Source of the DNA: Colias croceus
Taxonomy: Eukaryota > Arthropoda > Insecta > Lepidoptera > Pieridae
Reading direction: 5' to 3'
Length of the DNA: 64,000 bases
Assembly: GCF_905220415.1 (NCBI RefSeq)
Contig: NC_059538.1
Location: forward strand, 1,116,001 to 1,180,000
Position numbers and translations under genes: made by a program. Under the pieces are notes generated by a model. That model made no database searches. It saw only the letters and a program-made list of their open reading frames with translations, and was not told the origin of the DNA. Below, one piece after another: positions 45,957-58,100 of the stretch. The stretch's first letter is position 1. The number at the start of each line of letters is the position of its first letter.

Positions 45957-46265
45957 ATGCCAGCTGATCATAACATGGAGGATTATACGTCAGCTCTACG
46001 CAAGAGTGGTAAAAGGTGTAATTTAATAGAATTTTCGAAAAATGTCGAATATCTCGAAAACCGAGGGGCTTTTATTAAAAACAAAATGCATATTTCTGAA
46101 CTGCTAAAACATGCTCTATCTCCAGTTAGCATTCATTACGCTACACCCCCTATAATACATTTTAAGTTGCCGCACGAAAAAATGCTAGTGAATAGCGATG
46201 CCGCGGGAGAAAAGCTACTTCTTTTTACTACCTATTTGAATATTTTATCAAAAATAGAAACATGA
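45957..46265 (+). CDS. Unrecognised 102-residue open frame
   Basis: ATG in the context AAAGCAATGCC, 102 codons, TGA at the end. Composition looks protein-like (mixed hydrophobic and charged residues, no low-complexity), but I recognise no domain, signal peptide or membrane helix. No splice sites are needed. It could be a small intronless gene, a retrocopy fragment or chance. Confidence 0.25.
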   Translation: MPADHNMEDYTSALRKSGKRCNLIEFSKNVEYLENRGAFIKNKMHISELLKHALSPVSIHYATPPIIHFKLPHEKMLVNSDAAGEKLLLFTTYLNILSKIET

Positions 46266-48419
46266 TTTCTTGTCTATTTCAAGTTTAAACGGTTTTATTA
46301 ATCTGTTTAGTATTAAAATATACAAGTTCTAATAATAGACTGAAATAGAGAGTGAAAAAAAATTGACAACACACTGTTTATAATATCTAAATTTACATTT
46401 TAACTATGTCTGTAATGATGAGTATCTACTAGTAACAAATGATAAGTCGAAAGTACAAAATGAATTAGAAAATTTCTAATTCATACAAAAAATTACATGT
46501 TTCTTCCTAGTTGCATCTATGTATGTACAATATTACATGCAATAGAAAATATACAACAATTCTAAGCAAGATAATATGAAACTCGCAAATAAACAAACTG
46601 ATACTAAGATAGATAAGCATGCTTATTGCTTATCTTGTAAGTAACTTTATCAATAACAACTTGCAAAGACAAACACATCAATAATGATATTTGGCCTATA
46701 TTTTAATCCTTTTTTTAATTTTCTACTTAATTATCGATAACTGTATGTCTACGTTCTCCTATATTTGAAGATATTAATACAATATTAAATTCTTTACTTG
46801 AATTAATGATAAAATAATCTTGATTAAATTTTTACACTTACATTTCATAAAAGTTTTAATTTTTTGAATTTTTGGTGTTAATTGAGCAGATAATGAATTA
46901 GTCTGTGTTTTCTTACAATACATTATAACTACTGTACTATACTGAAATTTTTTTAATAAAAAAATTTTCAGTTTTCAAAGCTTTTGCTTATTAGCAAAAG
47001 TTAACAAAACAAAAGACTTCATTTTTCTTTCAAAATTTAACTACATGTAAATTATTCCCAGTTTCTTATTTCTGCATACATATTTAAAGTGATTTAATAG
47101 TTGGTAATTTTTTTTTCTACTTTCATTGAAAAATGCACATTATTACAAATGGAGAAAATTTATTATTGGGCATATAAATTATGTACAATAGATTTTTTTA
47201 TATAAAACTAGCTTACCGCCTACGGCTTCGCCCGCTTTCTCTAAAACGATTTGAGATTTAAACTATCCTATCTCTCAAGTTGGATCGAACTGCACATGGT
47301 GTGCGAATTTTACTAAAATCGGTTAAGTGGTTTAGGATTCCATTGAGGACAAACATTGTGACACGAGATTTATACATATATATTGAGATGATGAAATAGA
47401 AAATGTACATATTACTTACTTTTTATATTCATTGATTTATTTTTATATATAATTTAAATTTTTAAATGTATATTCAAAATTATGCTTTATCTAAATTTGC
47501 AAGTGAAAGTCACTGTTGTGATGGTTTGAAAATTTTTACAAATAAATATGCTTACCTTCAACTCCTACAGTACTTCAGAAACAGTAAAAACGATACATCT
47601 TTTCACTTTAAGGAGATATTTTGCCCTACATTGAACGATAACTGTATGTCTACATTCTTATCACACTGATAAATATCACAAATTGAAAGTAAACATAAGT
47701 AATAAATAAATATTTTAAATTATTCCCGATACGCAATTTTGTTATATAACAAGTTACTAGCTGTATCTAATCCGTAATGTTGAGCACTGAATGTAATAAG
47801 AATGATGAAAGTGAATTAGAAATAAATCCACTGAATTATAGTCATCGAATCGAAGGACAATAATTATTTATTGAACATTTGACAGTTGACACCTTGTTGA
47901 CATCTAGCATTTTAAATTTGACACATATCAGCTGTCCGGTATTTATTTATTTTTCTTAATGGCTAATTTGGCTGTGGCAACTCAGTACTGCCAGTGTTCG
48001 GAAGAAAATGATTATTTTAATAAAAGCCTGAAAGCCAAATTTTATACAGTATGCCATTAATCTGCTAATTTCCGCTTATTAATAAGAGTAAAGTTTTTTA
48101 TTATACGACTTTTCTCATCAATTGGTATAGAATCAAAAAGAAATTCCCAGCTTACACGGCTCAAGTCACGTTTCACTGTAATTTGTGAACAGTCTCTGAC
48201 AGAACACAAAGACAAAGATCAACTGCTAGTAGTCCATAAAGATAAAAATGTGAAATACATAATATACCCTCAAGGAGGCACTGAAGTTACTTCACAGCAT
48301 TTTAGTAAAATTAAAGTTAGTATAAAAAAAAACACAATAATTAACATGTTATATATTTTGGTAAAAAATAGTTACAAATTACAATATACATTTTTTTCAT
48401 CACAGCTTATCCTTGTTTT
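46266..48419. other. Gene-free AT-rich stretch
   Basis: Contains a Lep1 Helitron (47205-47385) and otherwise AT-rich sequence with no supported gene. Confidence 0.4.
47205..47385 (-). mobile_element. Lep1-type Helitron
   Basis: Plus view AACTAGCTTACCGCCTACGG, then TTGGATCGAACTGCACATGG, ending TATACATATATATTGAG. Confidence 0.7.
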
Positions 48420-51400
48420 TTATGAATAATTCAAATTAGGATCAATTATTGATAAAGCAGCACCAACCAAATGTAGTGATCCTGTTATTAAAATAGATTG
48501 TTTTCTATTTTTATTAATACTTTCCAAAGCATCTGATACACATTCAAATACATTTATGTCTCTTGAACTATGATTAAGATTATTCCAAATATCCGCATAT
48601 TTTTTGCATCGAGAAATTAGTTCATTTTGTTCAGTTTTATAGTAATTATCACTTTTATCCGTAATTTGTTTGTATGCTGATGGTATGACGAATAATGCTG
48701 TATCAAAATGCATGTGTGAAAGCGGCTTTAAAAGAATCTCGGCATCGCGGTCTCCAGTGGCACTAAATATCAAAATTTTCTCTTGATACCTGAAAATAAA
48801 ATTATCATTTAATATCAGGAAAATAATAGGAATATATTAAAAATTATTATACGCGCCAGTACACGGCAGAAAACCTCGTATCTGTTTTCTATACTATAAA
48901 AAAAAAATAAAACAGCTGTTCACAATTGACAGCTGCATGAACGAATGACATTAGTGACATTAAAAAAGTACAAAAAAAGTTTTGCTGTTTGCATGAGTTT
49001 TAATTTATATTACAAAATAAATAAAATGGAAATGGAAGGCAATAAATCAAAGAAAAAGCCAACAAAAATGGAAGAAATGACCAAAGAGCAAATACGAAAG
49101 GCAATTGTTAAAAAACGTGAATGCAACGCTAAAGCGCAGAATATTGTCGAGAGTTTATTAGAAAAATGCATTAGCGAGGAGTATTTCCTCAAATGTTTAC
49201 CGGACATTAATCAATCGCACTTAGAAGATATAATAGAAGAACGATCTATTATACGTCTTTGTGGTTATCCTTTATGTCAGAAAACCATCACGGAGCAAGA
49301 TATACCGAAACAGAAGTACAGAATTTCAGTGAAAACAAACAAGGTATACGATATAACGACACGTAAGAGTTTTTGTAGCAACACATGTTATAAATCTGCT
49401 ATGTACATAAAGAAACAGATGCTGACCAGTCCGCTGTGGTTCCGTGAGTATGAAGACATACCAAAGTTTCATTTATTGACGCTGGACACAGTGGGAAGCT
49501 TAGGACAAGAAGTCGACTTAGGTCTAATAGAGAGAATAGATATAAAATCGGAATTAAAATCATTTACTTCAATTAATGACTTCACACATGCCGGACTAAG
49601 TGAAATGCAAAACAATGAGATAAACTTAGAATGTAGTGCTAATGATCATAGTGTTATGAATGAAAAGAGTGAAAATGAATCGAAGCCAAACCCAGTTCTT
49701 GAAAATAATTCATCACCTAACTCATCTAAAACTGTAGAATCGCAAAAAGATGCAAAAACTTCACAAAATATAGAGCAAAATTTAACAAAAAATATACCAG
49801 AAAAAATATCAGATAAGAAACAACTTAAACCTGCACCAAATCCTTTAAATATTGTTGGTGAAATAATAGAAAAGCCTGAGAAAAAAATTGATCCCATCCT
49901 GTTAGAGGCACCTATAAAAAATAATACAGATATAAAGAAAGATAAATCAAAATCTCTTGCCTCTAAAATATTATCTAAGAAGCAACCATCAGTAGCAGCA
50001 ATTACAATTGAGGTAGAGAAATGTTTGGCTGAATGGTTTACACTAGACACCTTGTTGTTCCTATTTGGAGAAGAAAAAGTGAAAGAAATTGTTGCGGACA
50101 AAGGAGAATTCATAAAAGAGTACTTGAACAATCATACACAAAGTATGTTCTACAAGTCAAATTCTTACGACCAATACCAAGCATTGTGCCGTAAACTCAA
50201 CATGCTGGAATTAGAAGACAAACGGTACGACGCGCAAACATTATCAAAAGAGATGAAGCCATTGCCTGATTACACAATGCTGAAAGAGGAAAGCAAAAAA
50301 ATGCAATTGAAAGTGAAGGCATTCTTTGCTGGTGAAACTGTGATACCTGATGTGGAAAATGTTGAAGTTAGACAGTTAGATAGTTCTACAGAAGAAGAGG
50401 AAGTAACTCAGCTACCGTTGGTAGATAAAAATGCGCAGAACGCGTTACGTAGAAGAATCGTGTGCCAACACTTGAATAAAGTTTTACCAGATTTATTAAG
50501 ATCGTTGGGCTTATTGACGTTAAGTATAAGCTCAGATGTCAGAATGCTTGTTAACACATTCCAATTGCAACCGAATAATATAATGTTCAAGCCAATACAG
50601 TGGACGTTGATCGCCATTGTATTTATTAAACTATTGTCGCTAAGAGATGGTAGATTGGAGTACTTATTGAAGCAACCAATGGCATTCCAACACATGCAAC
50701 TTTTGCTCCTAAGTTATAAGCAAGATGGTGGATATTTGGATAGATTAATATCGTGGTTAACAGATATTGACAGGCTTCTGGATGTTAGTGATAAACAGTT
50801 GACTGTTGAATAGTATTTTGTATACTTTTGTGCTCAACGCTACAGCAAAGTGAAAAGTTATTAAATGAATTGGACATTTAATTATCTACAGCAATGTTAC
50901 AAGCTCATAATAAATTTATATATTTTTTAAAAGTTCTTTTACTTGTATTATTACTAGTATATTTAAATGTAAGGGCGGCCGTACACGGACCGCTTCAAGC
51001 AGTTGAGACCGACGGCTTGAAACCGCGACCGCGCGGTGAACTGTGGACATTCATTCACTGCTGAACACGGACTGCTCAGGCCGTCGCAACCGCTTCAAGG
51101 TGTCAACTGAGCGGTTTGTAGCGACAGCTCGAGCAGTCATCTACCGACCGCCCGAGTAGTCTGTGTACGTCTCTCAGCCGATAACTGCTCGAGCCGCCCG
51201 TGTATAGGCGCTCTTACTATTTAAGAATTTATTATATTCCTGCATTACTGCAACTTTATAAGTCAAACATTTTCTAAATACTTATTCTAATTTTTACGAA
51301 GGAAATTGGTTAAGTCTATTTCCATCTTAAAAAATTATTCTGCCCATTTCGAGATCTAGTATTATTAAACACCCCAAAAATTACTTTGTTCTTGATATAA

Positions 51401-54400
51401 GGTCATATTCGTATACCATACCTGCAATTCTCATTAAACCACTTAGCACAAATTTCCATCGACTCCCTTGTATGTGCACCATCTAAGTACACACATCCAA
51501 ATTCTGTTTCAACCACATGATATCGTCCTGGCCATTTACAATCCCTTAAACCTATAACAGTTTCCTTTGGTAATTTATTTATTAACCCACTGGTTTTTAC
51601 ATTATCTGTATTTTCACTTTTATTATCTATGGCTATTCTCATCCACGCATGGGCTAGCTGAATCGCTAGGGACGCGTTTATTCTATATGCGTCTAATTGT
51701 ATGGAATGACGGAGGCCATTTTGAAATGTATATGTGTTGTATTCTGGCACAACTGTTAGGGGACACTGAAAAGAATAACTTGTTTATTTACATAACATTT
51801 ATTGTTTAAATTTTCATTTCCAAGCCAAACCCTACATTTCCTTTGCAGCATACCCAGAGTTTTTGGAAAAATTTTGCGACGAAAAAGATTTGTTATATAA
51901 CTCACATATAAAGTTAGAATACATACTTTAACATCAGAAGCCACTCTTTTCAAGACTTCCATAGCCTCTTGTGGTTGTTGTACAGTATACGCCACGCAGT
52001 CAGGCTTCATTATACCGGCTTTTGCTAGAGCAATTTCCGGCAGAGTGTTTCCCAATATTGACGTATGATCTAGGCCTAAAGCTGTTATGCCGGCTACTGG
52101 GACTTTTCTAAAATGAATGAGAATTCAGAAATTATTACGATTATTATGATTATCTTTAGTTAACTACTATTAATTTCTATTGTAATCCATAATCCTACAT
52201 AATTGAATAGAAAAATTTTGAGGCATAGTAAAGCAGTCAACGATTAACTGCACTTTACTGCGAATTGAGAAGGAAACTACAATTCAATAAATCTATTTCA
52301 CTGCATTACCTTAAAACATTTGTATAGTCCACAATGCCGCCAATTCCAACTTCAATTATAGCGACATCTACATTTTCTTGAATGAAAACATTAAAAGCCA
52401 TCACTGTGAGGAAGGCAAAGTATTTTGGCATATCGCCCTCATACTTCTGAAATAAAAGAAATTGTTAAAATATTGATAGACCTTCTAATCGTTCTGTTAA
52501 CTGAGCTATACCACATATTATAAGTAAAAAAAGTATAAATACGTTGAAATGGCATGTCGAAACTATTTTAATAGCCACAATTTACATCAGTTGTCTCTTT
52601 CTCGCTCCCATAAGTTGAATCATGCCATCTTACTTTCCTGTCTATTTGTGTGTGTGTTAGTGTGCCTTTTTGACGAATGTTGTGTTGGTAATCTATACCT
52701 TTTTACTTGTAATATCATTGGATACAACTTGACATGTATTCCTTTAAATAAGAACATAAAAAATCACTAAGAACTAATTTAATTATATGTATAGAATAAA
52801 TCAAACCTGTGTTTTATGCAAAGCATCATATACTTTATGGAAGTATTGTGCAAACAGTTCTTCAGAGAGAGGTCGTCCGGCCAGTCTTATCCGTTCCCTT
52901 ACAGCTATGAGATGCGGGGATGAATAGAACCCAGTGCGGTAGCCGTGCGATCGGAGAATAGATTCGCACATTGCACTTGTTGACCCCTTTGTAAATAGAA
53001 AAAGGAATAGTGAGAGATGGGAAATTATAAGAATGAATAATAATCTTCTATTGCTTATAGTTTCTGAAATCATATTTGAGAAGATTTTGATTATTTATAA
53101 ACTTAAAAACAATTAAGAAATAAACATTATCACATAAAAGTTTGACCGGTGACCGGTCGTACTGGATATCCTTGAGGGAGGCCTTTGTCCAGCAGTGGAC
53201 GTCCCACGGCTGAAACGACGACGACGACGACGACATAAAAGTTTTTATAGTACTCATAAATATTATATTTATAATATTTATTCTATTGAAATAGAATTCT
53301 TTGAACATTTTGTAATCTTACCTTTCCTTTAGTACCAGCAACATGTATAACAGATAATTTATCCAATGTTGTTAGTGGTACTCCTGTTCTTGCTAAATAT
53401 TTTTCCATTTCCTTCAAATTTGTGCATTTCTATAAAAATAGATATTGAGTATTGACTATTATTATATACCTATATGGCTATAGATTTCTATAATTAAATT
53501 TTATGAAGATGATAATAAATATACCAAATAGGTATATTTATTATCATCTTCATAGTAATCAATAATTATAAGTTAACACTGAGATGATAGTTTGCTATAA
53601 TTGTAGTTAATATTGAGAAATAAAATAATTGGTTTTCTAGAATTTTAAACAGACTAGAAAATAAGTACTTACTTGTCCTGTTTTAATTTCCTTTCGTATT
53701 TGTTCTATTGTAGCCTTGTTTGATTGTAAAGAGTTTAATTTATGGACAGCATCCTGTAACAGAGAAATAAAAAACATTGCAAAAAAAATTGTATAATTCG
53801 GACCAATTTCAGCTATTTTGTTAAGAGTGTAGTTATTGGTATATAGTTGAAATACATTATAGAATAGAAAACACTTTATTGTACTGCATTACACAAAAAC
53901 AAAATTTACAGAAACAATATTATGTAACTTAAAATAAATGTACAATTTGACAAAAAAATTATTACAAAATATTGAGTAAGGTTGTGCATGAAGGAAGTTA
54001 TTTCAATTGCAGAAGCACAGTATCAATTACCTTCCAGTTTAATTAACTGAAATACATTGCATAAATTTATAATTGTTAGGTAGGTAAACTGGTTAGGTAC
54101 TTCACATGACTAAATATGATAATTTGGCAGTGTTTAAATATTAAATTTATTTATGTAATGACTATCAGAGTTAAAAATTAACGTATTTTAAAATGAAGCA
54201 ATTACCAAGAAAATCAAAATTAACAGGAAAAGAGAAGGATACAGAATAATGTCTGGATCCATATTATTTATTTAAATTCGAAAAAACTTGTTTGATTGCT
54301 TATGTATGTAATAAATGTATTTAAATGTGTGCATAAGATGTATTTAAATGTGTACACTCACCTCGTACGAAAAATTGTTAGAAAACATCCTTGTAGCTAC

Positions 54401-54439
54401 TTTATACACTAAACTACGACGTAAACCGATGCTAGTCAT
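48420..54439 (-). CDS. FPGS: Folylpolyglutamate synthase (FPGS)
   Basis: Adds glutamates to folates so that they are retained in mitochondria and cytosol. Eight phase-consistent exons: 54362-54439, 53673-53753, 53322-53429, 52807-52986, 52310-52446, 51927-52107, 51422-51765, 48420-48789, giving 492 residues. Seen: N-terminal RRSLVYKVATRMF resembling a mitochondrial targeting peptide with an internal Met that could start a cytosolic form; the P-loop HVAGTKGKGSTSAMCES split over exons 3-4; SSPHL and VRERIRLAG; EVGIGG in exon 5; GLDHTSILGNTLPEIALAKAGI in exon 6; WPGRYHVVE and LDGAHTRESM in exon 7. The motifs match Mur-ligase-type FPGS closely. The last intron (48790-51421) contains the whole RPAP2 gene on the other strand. 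Confidence 0.95.
49026..50813 (+). CDS. RPAP2: RNA polymerase II CTD phosphatase RPAP2 (Rtr1 family), nested and intronless
   Basis: Atypical Ser5 phosphatase of the Pol II C-terminal domain that also takes part in Pol II nuclear import. A single open frame of 595 residues from ATG 49026 (context AAAATGG). An in-frame upstream ATG at 48945 would add 27 residues, but the N-terminus of the family fits the later one. Seen: the Rtr1 zinc domain at residues 79-121, with CGYPLC (Cys79, Cys84) and FCSNTC (Cys117, Cys121), followed by YKSAMYIKKQ and SPLWFRE; then a charged low-complexity linker and a conserved C-terminal helical region. No introns, and located inside the last FPGS intron in opposite orientation. 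Loss of introns by retroposition is possible but not shown. Confidence 0.93.
   Translation: MEMEGNKSKKKPTKMEEMTKEQIRKAIVKKRECNAKAQNIVESLLEKCISEEYFLKCLPDINQSHLEDIIEERSIIRLCGYPLCQKTITEQDIPKQKYRISVKTNKVYDITTRKSFCSNTCYKSAMYIKKQMLTSPLWFREYEDIPKFHLLTLDTVGSLGQEVDLGLIERIDIKSELKSFTSINDFTHAGLSEMQNNEINLECSANDHSVMNEKSENESKPNPVLENNSSPNSSKTVESQKDAKTSQNIEQNLTKNIPEKISDKKQLKPAPNPLNIVGEIIEKPEKKIDPILLEAPIKNNTDIKKDKSKSLASKILSKKQPSVAAITIEVEKCLAEWFTLDTLLFLFGEEKVKEIVADKGEFIKEYLNNHTQSMFYKSNSYDQYQALCRKLNMLELEDKRYDAQTLSKEMKPLPDYTMLKEESKKMQLKVKAFFAGETVIPDVENVEVRQLDSSTEEEEVTQLPLVDKNAQNALRRRIVCQHLNKVLPDLLRSLGLLTLSISSDVRMLVNTFQLQPNNIMFKPIQWTLIAIVFIKLLSLRDGRLEYLLKQPMAFQHMQLLLLSYKQDGGYLDRLISWLTDIDRLLDVSDKQLTVE
50973..51213. 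mobile_element. Harbinger-type MITE, copy 2 (diverged)
   Basis: 241 bp; left end GGGCGGCCGTACACGGACCG as in 33746-34161, right end diverged (CGTGTATAGGCGCTC). Flanks TAA and TTA do not match exactly. Lies between RPAP2 and FPGS exon 7. Confidence 0.7.
53150..53240 (+). mobile_element. 3' tail of a non-LTR retrotransposon
   Basis: GAGGCCTTTGTCCAGCAGTG then a GACGAC microsatellite tail, a common ending of lepidopteran LINE copies. In an FPGS intron. Confidence 0.6.
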
Positions 54440-55148
54440 CGGCACACTAATAGGAAATAAAACTAGTCAATTCACAGTTACTTAATTATTGACCTAAGTC
54501 CCATACCGAAGATTGTCGTAAAAAACTCAATCACTGTTCGTCCGAACATCGTAAAATGAGTGATGTTTGTTATCAATGAATTGTTATGACATCTGACCCA
54601 TTATTACGGCATTGAGAAACCTAAAGAAACGAGTAATTACTGCTTATTTTTATGAATTAGTTCAGCACCAAGTGTATGCGTGATTAAATAAAAACCTAAC
54701 CACATTTGTTTGACATTGACACTTTACTGACAAAAACAGCTGATTATGGGGTGTCCCTAGGTTTATTGCTCTGAGGGTGTCCCCTTTTTGATGTAGGTAC
54801 TGGGAATAATTTCTTACTCTGTAATTTGTAGTGCACACCTTGTGCTTGCCTTGTGCGCTATCTAAATAACGACGTGGGTCTTTTGAATTTTGGTTAAATT
54901 TAACTAAATTCAATACAATAAATGTGTTAATTGGACATACAATTTGTAACACTATACTACAAATAGAATGGTGCAAACACCATTCAAATAAAACTCTTGA
55001 ATTAATATTGGAACCTCCACCGTTTTTGGAAATATCCAAAGATACCAATCAATATGTCAAAAGAAAACTGAATTATAGTAATTTGTTGCTTGTTTGTTGT
55101 TATTCAGCGAATATTTGATATACAAAAGTAATTTTTAAGTAGCTAAAA
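54440..55148. promoter_or_regulatory. Divergent spacer between FPGS and the AK8-like gene
   Basis: 709 bp between the two start codons, facing away from each other. No other gene supported; open frames of 64-128 residues here have no family features. Promoter content is inferred from geometry only. Confidence 0.4.
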
Positions 55149-58100
55149 ATGACTGAAACGGATGCTACAAGGAGACCGCTCCAAATGCCTGAAACTTTTC
55201 TACCATACCTTGAAAAACATAGAATATACCAATTATTCAAAGTAAGCTGAGTTTTCAGTTTTCATATTTGCTATGAAATAATTTAAGGTAAGCTAATATA
55301 CGTTTACAACATTTTTTTTTAAAGGATATGGTCAGAGATTTAGTGATACATTTACCAAAAGATCATTTGAAGCACATGAAAGTATTTGTGGGGCGTCACT
55401 TGCACAGTACTAAGGACGTCGACAGGGTAATATTTTTGGTTTCCCCGGAACTTAAAATAGGTAAGGCTTTAGGTTCTTAATAATTTATTTTATTTTGTAC
55501 TTATATGTGTTGTTACGTGCGGACTTCGTTAATTTCTGTAAAAGTGATAATATCTACCAGCGAATTAATTGTTTTTAACCGACTTCAAAAAAAAGGAGGA
55601 GGTTATCAATTCGGCCGGTATATTTTTTTTTTTTTTTTATGTATGTACACTGATTACTCCGAGGTTTCTGAACCGATTTACGTGATTCTTTTTTTGTTCG
55701 ATGCGGGATGGTGTCGAATTGGTCCCATAAAAATTTTATTCGAATAGGCCCAGTAGTTTTTATTTTATGAGCATTTTTGTCTGTAGGTATTTGTAAATTT
55801 TGCAAGTGCAAGTTTGAAGTCGGTTGTTTTTAACGCAGTTATCACTTGTATAGTCTCGGGTCTTCATAGCTTTTGAAACCAGGAGCTCTGCGCGCTAATC
55901 ACTGCATAAAAACGCAATGATATAGAACTTGTATTCAGGTACAACTGTACCAAGTTCGATTATTACCATAAATTGTTATATTGTTACCATCTGAAACAAT
56001 GCCTTTACAATCCGTCTCTTTCTTCTAGTACCTAAATCCAAGTAATATAGTTACTTTTAAAATCTTATGGCCACAAATTATTACTATTGTATTGGAAGTC
56101 AGCATCGCAGTCGGCAGTATTAGTAATTTTATGTTCCTGCAAAATAGTATGAGCAATGTTGTCTGACTGACATATAGCTAAGTGCTGATTTACACAGGGT
56201 CAGTAACTGACTACAAATTCGAGGCAAATCAGTGCTGACCCGAAAAAAACCCTGTGTAAACAAATTTGAAGTCAGTACAGAGGCTTGAAGTCAGCGCTGA
56301 GTTGAATATTCGGACACGAATATTTTAGAGTCAGTTGGCGCCCCCCGCTACCCGCGCACCCCCAAGTCAGCCAAATAAACCCCGTGTAAATAGACAAGTC
56401 AGTGCTTGGTTAGTCATTGCCACTGCGTTGTAGAGTGACCACGTTTTTTTCGCTGGCGATAAAAATGACCCGTAAGCGAAGACGAAACCTTAAAATGGGT
56501 GCAATTATATGGCAAAAACGAGTGCCTTTGGGATATTAAATCCCTAAATCCATTTTCTTACCCATTATCGTTTATTTTTAGTTATATCTCATTTTCTACA
56601 ATTTCTATTAACTCATTCAACAGCAAAATTGATAAATTTTTCAACAAATAATTAAATCGTCGTTTCAGTTGTTTTCGTGAATTCATTTTTCCCACTGACT
56701 TCACAAACGTGTGGTCACCGTGAGAAACGCACCACTACTACTTACTTCATGTAAACAGTTAAAGTCAGTCGAGGCGCTGAAATTGGCGCTGCGACTGACT
56801 TGTCTACTGACCCCGTGTAAATCAGCACTTAAATGTTTAAATAAGCTACTTTGCAGCAAAATCATGATATCCACAATAATTCCAGATATAAACAGACTAG
56901 TTCGAGAAATGTTAAAAGATTTGGGCATAATTGTAATCAGTCGCCGATGCGTAATGGATCGCTACGAGAAGGTAATCGACGACTTTATAGTTTAAATTTA
57001 TTTAAGTATACTTACTAATATTATAAAGCCGACGAGTTTGTTTATTTGAACGCGCTAATCTCAGGTCCGATTTGAAAAATTCTTTCGGTGTTAAATAGTC
57101 CATTTTTCGAGTAAGGCTATAGGCATATATATGTATCATCACGCTAAGACCAACAGGAGTGGAGCACTGCGGGTAAAACCGCAGGGCACAACTAGTTATA
57201 ATATATTATTCAATTCATCCATCCATCCACCCGGAACCCTTAACAATAAAACCAAATATAAAAGTATATTTTGGATCAAACAATTTTGGCAATAATTTCC
57301 AGGATCGTCTCAAAACATTGGGCACCGCTCTTAATTGATTGTCAAAAATAAAATTAATTGTATTGCAATACAAACAATTGTTCTATTAGGATTCTTAATA
57401 ATTGTCTATTTAATACAATACATACATAATAGTACCTACTTGTGTATATAAGTGTATTTAATGAAATTAGAGGACATATAAAACGTAGCTGACAGCAGTT
57501 TTTCTCTTATATAGTTAATAACGAGTATCGCGGTACCGATAAGAAATAAAAGATAATCACGTTCTAGCACGATAACTACGTGCCTGGGTGTATTTCACCA
57601 GAGCTGATGTCGGAAGTTACGAAAACTCTGACTCTGAAAGACCCTGTGCCGCAATCCGGTTGGCTGATGTTTGGTATGACAACATGATCAGAATTTTTAA
57701 AAATGAAATATTCTTGCAGATTTGTAAATTTTTGTTGATGTAGGTATATAATCATTTTTTCATCTACGATCCTAACATGATTACTAATAGGTACATATGT
57801 ACTACAAGTGTAATATACTGTTGAAATAGACATAATTAGTATTTTCTGCAGAAATCCTACATATTACGTAATAAATGGGTAGCCTAACTATAATCTGATT
57901 GGATTTTTTTTATGTTACCTAGGTATTAATTAAACTTTTTAGGGTATTTTTAAACCTATTTTACGCTCACGGAAATAGGCTTTGAGGATAAAGTAAAGTT
58001 CGATTCCTATTAACACCAAGATACGTCAAATAACTAGATCACCCCTGCACGGTCCGTGAAGCGCAGTGCCTGCAACAAGATGGCGTCTTGCCAACTGTCA

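Noticed and set aside
49646..50131. 161-residue minus-strand frame opposite RPAP2
   Set aside because: Shadow of the RPAP2 coding strand; Phe/Ser-rich with no family features.
53048..53308. Open frame over the GACGAC run in an FPGS intron
   Set aside because: Made by a retrotransposon tail and its microsatellite.
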